Assembly (NCBI GenBank): GCA_011525785.1
Contig: WYBT01000012.1
Location: 62,001-126,000, forward strand
DNA: 64,000 bases
Origin: Planctomycetaceae bacterium
Lineage (GTDB): Bacteria > Planctomycetota > UBA1135 > GCA-002686595
Direction: 5' to 3'
A model generated the notes under the pieces. The model did no database searches, was not told the DNA's origin, and saw only the letters and a list, made by a program, of their open reading frames with translations. The position numbers were made by a program, and so were the translations under genes. Shown here in pieces: positions 43,292-51,248 of the stretch (position 1 is its first letter; each line of letters begins with the position of its first letter).

Positions 43292-44323
43292 TCACCGAAG
43301 CTCCATCGCGATGTTGTCGCGCGCGCTCGCGACGCTCGGACCGTCGAGACGGCTCGAAACGAGACGTCCGTCGTCGAGTCGCAACGACACGACGCTGAGC
43401 TTGGCGAGTTGGCTCTCGTCGTCGCCCAACGCAGCCACGAGCGCGTCGATGAGCTCGAGGCTGTGTGTCGCGAGGACAACTTGGATCTCGCGTTGAACCG
43501 CTGCGACGATGACCTTCGCGGTGGTCACAAGCGTCGCTGGGTGTTGGTGGGTCTCGGGCTCTTCGAGCAGCACGATGCCCCGCGGTCTGGCCGCCATCTC
43601 GAGCGCCAGTCGCACCAAGGACTGAATCCCGTCGCCCTCCAAGCCCAACTGCAAGGACTTGTCACCACGGTCGAAGTGCACGAGAGGCGTGCCTCGTTCG
43701 GTCAAGACCTCGATACCCCGGCAGTCGGGAACGATCGAACGAGCTGCCGCCGTCACAGACTCGGTTCGTCCCTGACGCTTCGCTTCGGAATACAGGTCAA
43801 CCAATCCAAGCACCGCGGACATTGACCACGGAGAAACGAGGCGCACTTCGCTGATCTCGTTGCGCGACAACGGTCCAGACAGTTCCTCCTCCCACTCCAC
43901 CAATTTGTTCGCGGAATCAAAGACGAGACGCCCCCCCAACAAGCGGCCTCGAGCCGCTCGCCGCAGACTCAGGCTCGTTCCCAATGCGCCATCAGCCTCT
44001 GACTGGCCGGCGAACGACAACGTGATTGTCTCGCGGATGGCCTCGGCGTCCGAAGCGCCGCGCATCGTCACTTCAATCGAAGCCGCGCCCTCCTCGCCGC
44101 CGCGCCAAACAAGCCAGCGCGCACCGTCGAACACCTTGAACCGATGACCGAGCGCCTGCTCAACCGCCGCAGTGGGAGCTCGGCTCGCCCCGATCAAGAT
44201 CGCATCGAGCACCGTGCTCTTGCCGGAGCTGTTGGGTCCGACGAGCACGGTGAGCGGTGTCAATCCCTCGAGCGAGCCCTCGAGGATCCCGCGCAGCTTG
44301 CTGATCTGGATCGATTGGATCAT
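43292..44323 (-). CDS. OLD-like AAA/ABC-type ATPase
   Basis: A 343-residue SMC/ABC-like ATPase. It starts with IQSIQISKLRGILEGSLEGL and Walker A GPNSSGKST (29-37). A degenerate signature EGDGIQSLV (229-237) precedes Walker B IVLLEEPETHQHP and the switch histidine ATHSLELIDAL (H287). This is the AAA_15/AAA_21 pattern of OLD, AriA and RloA/AbiL proteins, without a fused nuclease; the TOPRIM domain is encoded by the next gene. It starts 44 nt after the xylA stop. Codon use has more A/T in third positions than the flanking xyl genes (judged by eye), in line with acquisition by transfer. Confidence 0.82.
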   Translation of the reverse strand: MIQSIQISKLRGILEGSLEGLTPLTVLVGPNSSGKSTVLDAILIGASRAPTAAVEQALGHRFKVFDGARWLVWRGGEEGAASIEVTMRGASDAEAIRETITLSFAGQSEADGALGTSLSLRRAARGRLLGGRLVFDSANKLVEWEEELSGPLSRNEISEVRLVSPWSMSAVLGLVDLYSEAKRQGRTESVTAAARSIVPDCRGIEVLTERGTPLVHFDRGDKSLQLGLEGDGIQSLVRLALEMAARPRGIVLLEEPETHQHPATLVTTAKVIVAAVQREIQVVLATHSLELIDALVAALGDDESQLAKLSVVSLRLDDGRLVSSRLDGPSVASARDNIAMELR

Positions 44324-44367
44324 GGCGTGATGCTCACAACGCGGTCCAACAGACGCAAGCGGCGCGC

Positions 44368-45540
44368 TCAGCGGACACCGAGCAGGTGCTCCATCATCAA
44401 CTGGTCGAGGCGCTCGTAGCGCAGGCCGCGCGCGGCGAGTTGCGCGGGGTCCAGCGCCGCGGCCCGCAGCTTGGCGGCCTTCTCGCGCGAGTAGCCCTTG
44501 CACAGGGGCTCGAGCACGGCGTCGCGCTGTTCGGCGATGAGTTCGCGCACGGCCGGGTCGGCGTCGAAGGCCTGCGCGCGCGCCTTGAGGATCTTGTAGG
44601 TGCGCATGCAGCCGCGCGCGAAGTCCCACACGCCCTCGTCGTCCTCGGTGCGGTAGGCGTGTGCGTCGAAGTGGCGCGGGCCGCTGTAGCGCTCGGTTCC
44701 GCTCGTGCCCTCGAGCAAGCGAACGAGCAAGAAGGCCTGGCGCACGTCCTCCGAGCCGAAGCGCAGGTCCTGGTCGTAGCGCCCGATCTTCTGCGCGTTG
44801 AGGTCGATGTGGAACAGCTTGCCGGCCTCCATGGCCTGCGCCACGCCGTGCACGAACGAGAGCCCGGCCATGTTCTCGTGGGCGACCTCGGGGTTCACGC
44901 CCACCATCTGCGGCCGCGCGAGCGTCGCGATGAACGCGAGCATGTGGCCCGTCGTGGCGAGGTAGATGTCGCCGCGCGGCTCGTTGGGCTTGGCCTCGAG
45001 CGCGAACTTCAGGTCGTAGCCCTGGTCGACGACGTACTCGCACAGATAGTCGAGCGCGTCGCGCATGCGCGCCACGGCGGTGCGCGGATCGCGGCAGGCG
45101 TCGGCCTCGCTGCCCTCGCGCCCGCCCCAGAACACGTAGGTCTTCGCGCCGAGTTCCACGCCCAGATCGATCGCGTCCATGGTCTTGCGCAGCGCGAAGG
45201 CGCGCACCTTGGGGTCGTTCGAGCTGAACGCGCCGTCCTTGAACACCGGGTGCGAGAACAGATTCGTGGTCGCCATCGGCACGCACAAGCCGTGCTCCTC
45301 GAGCGCCGCCTTGAACTCGCGCACGATGGCGTCGCGCTGCGCCGCGCTGGCGCCGAACGGCACCAGATCGTTGTCGTGCAGGTTCACGCCCCACGCGCCG
45401 CACTCGCTCAGTCGCTGGACGATGGTCGTCGGCGCGAGCGGCGCGCGCACGGCCTCGCCGAAGGGGTCGCGGCCGGTGTTGCCCACCGTCCACAGGCCGA
45501 AGGTGAAGCGGTCGTCGGGGGTCGGGTCGAAGGGGTCCAT
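44368..45540 (-). CDS. xylA: Xylose isomerase (actinobacterial-type class)
   Basis: A 390-residue metal-dependent isomerase converting D-xylose to D-xylulose. It contains [21 protein letters not shown], the catalytic histidine motif [20 protein letters not shown], the metal-binding [16 protein letters not shown], and [12 protein letters not shown]. Length and motifs match the shorter class I enzymes of Actinobacteria rather than the 440-residue class II type. The ATG has a good Shine-Dalgarno (AGGAG about 8 nt upstream). It is divergent from the GDPD gene (90-nt gap). Its partner xylB lies downstream behind the AAA/TOPRIM module. Confidence 0.96.
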   Translation of the reverse strand: MDPFDPTPDDRFTFGLWTVGNTGRDPFGEAVRAPLAPTTIVQRLSECGAWGVNLHDNDLVPFGASAAQRDAIVREFKAALEEHGLCVPMATTNLFSHPVFKDGAFSSNDPKVRAFALRKTMDAIDLGVELGAKTYVFWGGREGSEADACRDPRTAVARMRDALDYLCEYVVDQGYDLKFALEAKPNEPRGDIYLATTGHMLAFIATLARPQMVGVNPEVAHENMAGLSFVHGVAQAMEAGKLFHIDLNAQKIGRYDQDLRFGSEDVRQAFLLVRLLEGTSGTERYSGPRHFDAHAYRTEDDEGVWDFARGCMRTYKILKARAQAFDADPAVRELIAEQRDAVLEPLCKGYSREKAAKLRAAALDPAQLAARGLRYERLDQLMMEHLLGVR

Positions 45541-45630
45541 GGCGTGGCTCCTGGAGTCGGCTCGAAAAGGGGCGCGGCATGGTAGCGAGGCTGGACTTGG
45601 GCGCCTGCGCTGTCCGATGCTGCTGCTCCG

Positions 45631-46380
45631 ATGTTCGCCGAACGACTGATCGCGCACCGCGGGCACGCGCGCGTGGCGCCCGAGAACACGCTCGCGGCCG
45701 TGCGCTCGGCGCTCGAAGCGGGCGCGCGCGCGGTGGAGATCGACGTGCAGCTCAGCGCCGACCGCGAGGCGTTCCTGATGCACGACCGCACGCTCGAGCG
45801 CATGTGCGGCGCGCCCGGCTCGCTCGGCGAACTCGAAGCGGCGCGCGTGCGCGAACTGTTCGCCGCCGAGCGCGAGCGCTTCGGCGAGCACTTTGCGCGC
45901 GAGCGCGTGGCCAGCCTGGGCGAATTCAGCGCCTTGATCGCGCAGGCGCCGGGCGTGCACGCCTACGTCGAGCTCAAGCGCGTGTCGATCGAGCGCTTCG
46001 GCGTCGACGCCGTGCTCGACGCGGTGCTGCCGATGCTGCTGCCGATCCACGCGCGCTGCACGCTGATTTCGTTCGATGTCGGCGTGCTCACGGCGGCGCG
46101 AGCGCGCACGCACCTTCCGGTGGGACCGGTGCTGATCACCTGGGAGCAACGCACGAGCGCAGCCGTCGCCGCGCTCGAGCCCGAGGTCGTGTTCTGCGAC
46201 CTCGACAAGCTGCCGGCGAGCGGCCCGCTCGACGTCCCCGGCGGCGCGCTCGCGGTGTACGAGGTCGACCGCGCCGACACCGCGCGCGCCCTGTTCGCGC
46301 GCGGCGTGCGTTTCGTCGAGACCTTCGCCGTGGGCGAGCTGCTGCGCGAGTTGCGCGCGAGCGAGGGCCGCGCGCCGTGA
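45631..46380 (+). CDS. Glycerophosphodiester phosphodiesterase
   Basis: A 249-residue GDPD-family enzyme that cleaves glycerophosphodiesters to sn-glycerol 3-phosphate and an alcohol. The catalytic start is [15 protein letters not shown] (H-R-G and E-N-T), then [24 protein letters not shown], with the second histidine in HD. The barrel strands HAYVELK and LISFDV follow. No signal peptide, so it acts in the cytoplasm. Its stop overlaps the start of a glycerol-3-phosphate dehydrogenase gene by 4 nt (GTGA), so the product is passed straight to oxidation. Confidence 0.92.
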   Translation: MFAERLIAHRGHARVAPENTLAAVRSALEAGARAVEIDVQLSADREAFLMHDRTLERMCGAPGSLGELEAARVRELFAAERERFGEHFARERVASLGEFSALIAQAPGVHAYVELKRVSIERFGVDAVLDAVLPMLLPIHARCTLISFDVGVLTAARARTHLPVGPVLITWEQRTSAAVAALEPEVVFCDLDKLPASGPLDVPGGALAVYEVDRADTARALFARGVRFVETFAVGELLRELRASEGRAP

Positions 46381-47549
46381 GCGAGCACGTCGACGTGCTC
46401 GTGGTCGGCGGCGGGATCCACGGCGCCGGCGTGCTGCAGGCCGCAGCAGCCGCGGGTCACTCGGCGTTGCTGGTCGAAGAGCGTGCGCCCGCGAGCGGGA
46501 CCTCGAGCCGCTCGAGCAAGTTGATCCACGGCGGCTTGCGCTACCTCGAGACGCTGCAACTGGGCCTGGTGCGCGAGTCGCTGCGCGAGCGCGAGATCCT
46601 GCTGCGCGTGGCGCCGCAGCTCGTCAAACTCACGCCGTTCTTCATCCCGGTCTACGACGCCACCACGCGCCCGCCGTGGAAGATCCGCGCCGGGCTCTCG
46701 ATGTACGCGGCGCTCGGCGGGTTCGACCGCGACGATCTGTTCCAGCGCCTGCCCAAGCGCGAGTGGGACCAGCTCGACGGCCTCGAAACGCGCGGACTGC
46801 GCGCCGTGTTCCGCTACTTCGACGGCCAGACCGACGACGCGGCGCTGGTGCGCGCGGTGCTCGCCTCGGCGCGCGAGCTCGGCGCGCGCGTCGAGCACCC
46901 TTGCTCGTTCCTGGCCGCGCAGCGCACGGACAGCGGCTATCGCGTGCGCCTGCGCGACGAGCGCGGCGAGCGCGAAGTGGCGTGCGCGACGCTGGTCAAC
47001 GCGGCCGGACCGTGGATCGCGAGCGTGCAGCGCTGCATCACGCCCCGGCCGCTGTGCTTCGAAGTCGAACTCGTCGCGGGCACGCACCTCGAGCTCGAGG
47101 GTGCGCTCGAGCGCGGCGTGTACTACTGCGAGGCGCCGAGCGATCGCCGCGCGGTGTTCCTGATCCCCTGGAAGGGCCGCACGATGGTCGGCACGACCGA
47201 GACGCCCTACCGCGGCGACCCGGCGGCGATCGCGCCGCTGCAGAGCGAGATCGACTATCTGCTCGACACGTTTCGCCACTACATGCCGACGCGTCCAGTT
47301 GCTCAGCTCGACGCGTGGGCGGGCCTGCGCGTGCTGCCCAAGCTGCCCGGCAACGCATTCTCTCGGCCGCGCGACGTCACGTTCACCTACGACGACGAGT
47401 CGAAGCCGCGGCTGGTCGCGATCTGGGGCGGCAAGCTCACGGGCTATCGCGCGACAGCGGAAAAAGTGCTGGCCAGCCTGGCGCAAGCGCTGCCGCAACG
47501 GGCGCCGCGCGCGGACACGGCCAGCTTGCGGTTGCCGGCGTCGAACTGA
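46377..47549 (+). CDS. glpD: Glycerol-3-phosphate dehydrogenase-like FAD oxidoreductase
   Basis: A 390-residue flavoprotein of the GlpD/DAO superfamily. The FAD-binding N-terminus is [21 protein letters not shown], followed by [30 protein letters not shown], the GlpD hallmark. The mid-region holds LVNAAGPWI and [20 protein letters not shown], and the C-terminal part [19 protein letters not shown]. It is shorter than E. coli GlpD (about 500) because the C-terminal helical domain is missing. It oxidises glycerol 3-phosphate to dihydroxyacetone phosphate, passing electrons to quinone. The GTG start overlaps the GDPD stop. Confidence 0.9.
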   Translation: MSEHVDVLVVGGGIHGAGVLQAAAAAGHSALLVEERAPASGTSSRSSKLIHGGLRYLETLQLGLVRESLREREILLRVAPQLVKLTPFFIPVYDATTRPPWKIRAGLSMYAALGGFDRDDLFQRLPKREWDQLDGLETRGLRAVFRYFDGQTDDAALVRAVLASARELGARVEHPCSFLAAQRTDSGYRVRLRDERGEREVACATLVNAAGPWIASVQRCITPRPLCFEVELVAGTHLELEGALERGVYYCEAPSDRRAVFLIPWKGRTMVGTTETPYRGDPAAIAPLQSEIDYLLDTFRHYMPTRPVAQLDAWAGLRVLPKLPGNAFSRPRDVTFTYDDESKPRLVAIWGGKLTGYRATAEKVLASLAQALPQRAPRADTASLRLPASN

Positions 47550-47609
47550 CGGGCGCCGCGCGCACATAAGCTCGCGCCCGGCGGAACCCACGCTGTGCGC
47601 GGGGCGTCG

Positions 47610-47615
47610 TAGACT
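47610..47615 (+). promoter_or_regulatory. Possible -10 element for metallopeptidase gene
   Basis: TAGACT lies 68 nt before the ATG, after a weak hairpin (47550-47556 with 47574-47580) that may end the glpD transcript. Tentative. Confidence 0.25.
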
Positions 47616-47677
47616 CCAGTCCCCGGCCCGCGGACCGCATCACCGCGCGCCCAGCCCCTCCCAACCCTGTGAGCCCC

Positions 47678-50203
47678 ATGCATCGAATCGCACTCTCGGC
47701 GTCGCTCCTGTCCCTCCTCGCCGCCTCGGGTCTGGCGCAGAACGCGCTGCGCTTCCCGCTCGACAGCCAAGGTCCCGCCCCCGCGCTCGAGGGCCTGCTC
47801 TACCGCCACGACGCCGCGCGCACGGCCGCGCTGGCGAGCCAGTCCGCGGTGCGGCTGAGCGGCGTGACGCTGCCCGACGGACGCACGGTCGAGCTCGAGC
47901 TCACCCGCATCCGCCCCGAGCGCATGGGCTTTCGCTACTACATCGACGGCCTCGAGCGCAGCGATCTGCTCGACGGCGCGGACCTCAGCCTGTGGAAGGG
48001 CCGCGTCGTCGGCGAGCCGGACAGCGACGCGCTGCTGTCGTTCTCGCAAGTCGGCGCGCAGGGCTGGATCGACAGCGGCGCGGAGCGCATCCACCTGACC
48101 CCGCGGCCCGACGCCGCCGGCAACTGGTGGAACGGCGACGTGGTCATGGTGACCGAGCGCACGTTGAACGCCGCCGGCATGGCCATCGACTCGATCTGCC
48201 AGACCGAGCGGCCGGTGCGCGAAGCCGTCGAGCTGCCCAGCACGGGCGGCGCGAGCGGCGCGGCGCCGCTGCTCGGACCGGGCTGCTCGCTGCGCGAGTG
48301 CAAGCTGGCGGTCGAAACGGACTACCAATACTTCCAGCGCTTCAACAACACGACGGCGCAGGCGGTCTACACCACGACCCTGTGGGCCTTCATCAGCGAT
48401 CGCTACGAGACGCAGGCCGCGACGATCCTGACCTTCCCCTACGTCGCCTTCTACTCGACGCCTGCCGATCCGTGGACCACGCCCGATGCGCCCGGCACCT
48501 CGAGCGCGATGCTGACCGAGTTCCGCAACGCCTGGGTCGGCAACGTGCCCAACGGCGCGCGCCTGGGTCACTTCATGAGCGGCGCCTCGCTCGGCGGCGG
48601 CGTGGCCTGGCTCGACGTGCTGTGCAGCACGAGCAACAACTTCGCTGTGTCGGGCAACATCAACGGCACGATCAGCTTCCCCATCGTGCAGCAGCCCAAC
48701 AACTGGGACTTCATCGTCTGCGCGCACGAGCTCGGCCACAACTTCGACGCGCTGCACACGCACGACTACTGCCCGCCGCTGGATGAGTGCCCGCCCTCGC
48801 AGTACTTCGGCCAGTGCCAGTCGCAACAGGTGTGCTCGAACCAGGGCACGATCATGAGCTACTGCCACCTGTGCCCGGGCGGCACCGGCAACATCACGAC
48901 CTTCTTCCACCCGACCTCGGCGCAGTTCATGACTGCCGCCGCGCAGGCCTGCCTGCCGGCCTATTCGGGACTGAGCGGCGACGCGCCGACGTTGCTCGCG
49001 CAGGCGACGCCCACTCCGGTGCAGGCCACCGCTGCGGGAACGGTCGTCGGCGCGGTGAACCTCTACTGGCGCGCCAACCCGAGCGCGAGCTTCACGCCGA
49101 TCGCGATGACCAACGTCGCCGGCGGGCTGTACCAGGCCTCGCTGCCGGCCTTCGGCTGCGCCGACAGCCCGCAGTACTACTACGCCTTCACCGAGCAGAC
49201 CTGCGGCCTGATCACGTTCCCGGCCGGAGCGCCCGGGGCGGCCTTCAGCGCGTCGGTCGGCTCGCAGCAGGTCACGTTCAGCGACAACTTCGAGAGCAAC
49301 CTGGGTTGGACTCCGACGAACCTGGGCGCGACCGCCGGCCAGTGGCAGCGCGGCGTGCCGGTCAACGACCCGGCCTGGGCCTACGACCCGACCTCGGACG
49401 GCGACGGAAGCGGCTCGTGCTGGCTCACGCAGAACGCGCTGGGCAACACCGACGTCGACAACGGCGCGGTGCAGTTGCTCTCGCCCACGCTCGACCTGAG
49501 CGCGCCGGGCGCGGGCCTGGAGTACCGCTACTTCCTCAACCTGACCAACACCAACGGCGATGACCGCCTGCTGGTCGAGATCAGCGCCAACGGCGCGAGC
49601 GGACCGTGGTTCGAGATCGCGCGCCACACGCAGAACCTGGGCCTGAGCTGGGCCACGCACTCGATCAGCAACGCGTCGATCGCCGCAGCGGGAGCAACGC
49701 CGGGCGCGAACATGCGCGTGCGCTTCACCGCCAACGACGGCGGCACGCAGTCGATCGTCGAGGCGGGCCTCGATGGCTTCAAGGTCACCGGCCTGGTCTG
49801 CACCGGCATCGGAGTGAGCTACTGCACCTCGATCCCCAACTCGAGCGGTCAGGCGGCGGTGATCAGCGCCACGGGCTCGGCCAGCCTGGCGGCCAACAAC
49901 CTCGCGCTGCGCGCAGCGCCGGTGCCCGCGGTCTCGATCGGCCTGTTCTTCTTCGGCGCGAACGCCATCCAGGTTCCCTTCGGCAACGGCGTGCGCTGCG
50001 TCGGAACGCCCTCGATCCGCTTCGCGAGCACGAGCGCGGTGGCGGGCGCGCTCGACCGCGCGATCGACAACACGGTCCATCCGGCCAGCACCCACTTCGC
50101 CGCGGGCGTGACGCTGAACTTCCAGGCCTGGTTCCGCGACTCGGCCGCCGGTGGCGCGAACTTCAACCTCTCCGACGGCTATCGGATCACCTTCACGCCC
50201 TGA
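47678..50203 (+). CDS. Secreted reprolysin-like zinc metallopeptidase
   Basis: An 841-residue exported protein. The signal peptide is MHRIALSASLLSLLAASGLAQ, then a propeptide-like region to about 200. The metzincin catalytic domain (about 205-430) carries the zinc motif HELGHNFDALH (H350, H354, H360) and Met-turn TIMSYCH. Nearby cysteines suggest disulfides. A jelly-roll-like domain (about 535-710) starts with FSDNFESNLGWTPTNLG. The last 130 residues begin YCTSIPNSSGQAA and end FQAWFRDSAAGGANFN...YRITFTP, a tail recurring on secreted proteins of this lineage that might serve sorting or anchoring. The ATG was chosen over a GTG 9 nt upstream. Substrate unknown. Confidence 0.87.
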   Translation: MHRIALSASLLSLLAASGLAQNALRFPLDSQGPAPALEGLLYRHDAARTAALASQSAVRLSGVTLPDGRTVELELTRIRPERMGFRYYIDGLERSDLLDGADLSLWKGRVVGEPDSDALLSFSQVGAQGWIDSGAERIHLTPRPDAAGNWWNGDVVMVTERTLNAAGMAIDSICQTERPVREAVELPSTGGASGAAPLLGPGCSLRECKLAVETDYQYFQRFNNTTAQAVYTTTLWAFISDRYETQAATILTFPYVAFYSTPADPWTTPDAPGTSSAMLTEFRNAWVGNVPNGARLGHFMSGASLGGGVAWLDVLCSTSNNFAVSGNINGTISFPIVQQPNNWDFIVCAHELGHNFDALHTHDYCPPLDECPPSQYFGQCQSQQVCSNQGTIMSYCHLCPGGTGNITTFFHPTSAQFMTAAAQACLPAYSGLSGDAPTLLAQATPTPVQATAAGTVVGAVNLYWRANPSASFTPIAMTNVAGGLYQASLPAFGCADSPQYYYAFTEQTCGLITFPAGAPGAAFSASVGSQQVTFSDNFESNLGWTPTNLGATAGQWQRGVPVNDPAWAYDPTSDGDGSGSCWLTQNALGNTDVDNGAVQLLSPTLDLSAPGAGLEYRYFLNLTNTNGDDRLLVEISANGASGPWFEIARHTQNLGLSWATHSISNASIAAAGATPGANMRVRFTANDGGTQSIVEAGLDGFKVTGLVCTGIGVSYCTSIPNSSGQAAVISATGSASLAANNLALRAAPVPAVSIGLFFFGANAIQVPFGNGVRCVGTPSIRFASTSAVAGALDRAIDNTVHPASTHFAAGVTLNFQAWFRDSAAGGANFNLSDGYRITFTP

Positions 50204-50230
50204 TCCCTGGCGCCAGCGCGCTGCGCATCG

Positions 50231-50263
50231 AAGCGCCGTCGCTCCAACCGAGCGGCGGCGCTT
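50231..50263 (+). terminator. Intrinsic terminator after the metallopeptidase
   Basis: A stem of 13-14 bp with one T-G wobble (arms 50232-50244 and 50250-50262) and a 5-nt loop, followed by TTCTCGTT. It sits between convergent genes, 28 nt after the stop. Confidence 0.75.
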
Positions 50264-50327
50264 TCTCGTTCACGGCGCGCCGCACGTTCGCGCCTTCCTG
50301 CGAGGCGCGCCGCGCTTTGCGGCGCGA

Positions 50328-51248
50328 CTAGACGATCGGCTCGCCCTCGCGCGCGGTCAGCTCGCGGTACAGCGCCTGCAGACGCTGCGTGAGCGGCCCG
50401 ACGGCGCCCGCGCCGATCGTGCGCCGATCGATCTCGAGCACGGGCGACAGCTCGCCCATCGTGCCGGTCGTGAAGACCTCGTCCGCGCCGTAGAACTCGA
50501 CCAGCGACAGGCGCCGCTCCTGCGCGTCGATGCCGTTCGCACGCGCGAGTTCGAGCACCGTCGCGCGCGTCACGCCGGGCAGGCAGTGGTCGGCGAAGGG
50601 CGTGAACAGCGCGCCGCCGCGCACCAGGAACACGTTGGTGGCGTTGGTCTCCGAGACGTAGCCCTCGATGTCGAGCATCAGCGCGTCGTCGACGCCGGCG
50701 TGGTTGGCTTCGATCTTGGCGAGGATGTTGTTGATCAGGTTGTTGTGGTGGATCTTCGAGTCCACGCACATCGGCGGGTTGCGGCGCCACGAGCTCGTCA
50801 CCAGCCGGATGCCGCGCGCGTCGTAGACCGGCGCTTTCCACTCGGCCAGCACGATCAGGCACGGCCCGGTGCGGTTGAACTTGGGGCTCATCCCACTCGT
50901 GACCTTCTCGCCGCGCGTGAGCGTCAAGCGGATGTGCGCGCCGTCGCGCATGCCGTTGCGCTTCAAGGTCTCGAGGATCGCGGCCTTGATCGCCGCGCGC
51001 GTGGGGACCGACTCGAAGGCCAGCGCCTTGGCCGAGCGCTCGAGCCGGTCGAGGTGCGCGTCGAGCTTGAAGACCTTGCCGTCGTAGACGCGCAGGCCCT
51101 CCCAGCAGGCGTCGCCGCCCTGCACCGAGCTGTCGAACACGCTCACCTTGGCCTCGGCGCGGGGCACGAGCCGCCCGCCGACGTGCACCCAGATGTGCTC
51201 GTTGCGCGGATCGGGGAGCAACGACGACAAGGGCTGCGAGGCGCTCAC
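50328..51248 (-). CDS. Class IV PLP aminotransferase (IlvE/DAAT-like)
   Basis: A 306-residue fold-type IV aminotransferase. The PLP lysine is K165 in CVDSKIHHNNLINNILAK. Other family motifs are VSVFDSSVQGGDACWEGLRVYDG, DALMLDIEGYVSETNATNVF and the phosphate-binding LPGVTRATVLELA. Branched-chain, D-amino acid and aminodeoxychorismate lyase members cannot be separated by motif alone; the WEGLR and T-G-T-M-G-E-L elements favour an IlvE-like enzyme. The GTG start overlaps the stop of the repeat-lipoprotein gene by 4 nt. It is the last gene of the long minus-strand chain that includes glycosyltransferase genes. Confidence 0.87.
   Translation of the reverse strand: MSASQPLSSLLPDPRNEHIWVHVGGRLVPRAEAKVSVFDSSVQGGDACWEGLRVYDGKVFKLDAHLDRLERSAKALAFESVPTRAAIKAAILETLKRNGMRDGAHIRLTLTRGEKVTSGMSPKFNRTGPCLIVLAEWKAPVYDARGIRLVTSSWRRNPPMCVDSKIHHNNLINNILAKIEANHAGVDDALMLDIEGYVSETNATNVFLVRGGALFTPFADHCLPGVTRATVLELARANGIDAQERRLSLVEFYGADEVFTTGTMGELSPVLEIDRRTIGAGAVGPLTQRLQALYRELTAREGEPIV

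Noticed and set aside
42521..44323. Gabija (GajA-GajB) identity for the AAA/TOPRIM pair
   Set aside because: GajA fuses ATPase and TOPRIM in one chain and has a UvrD-like helicase partner; here they are separate and no helicase gene is present.
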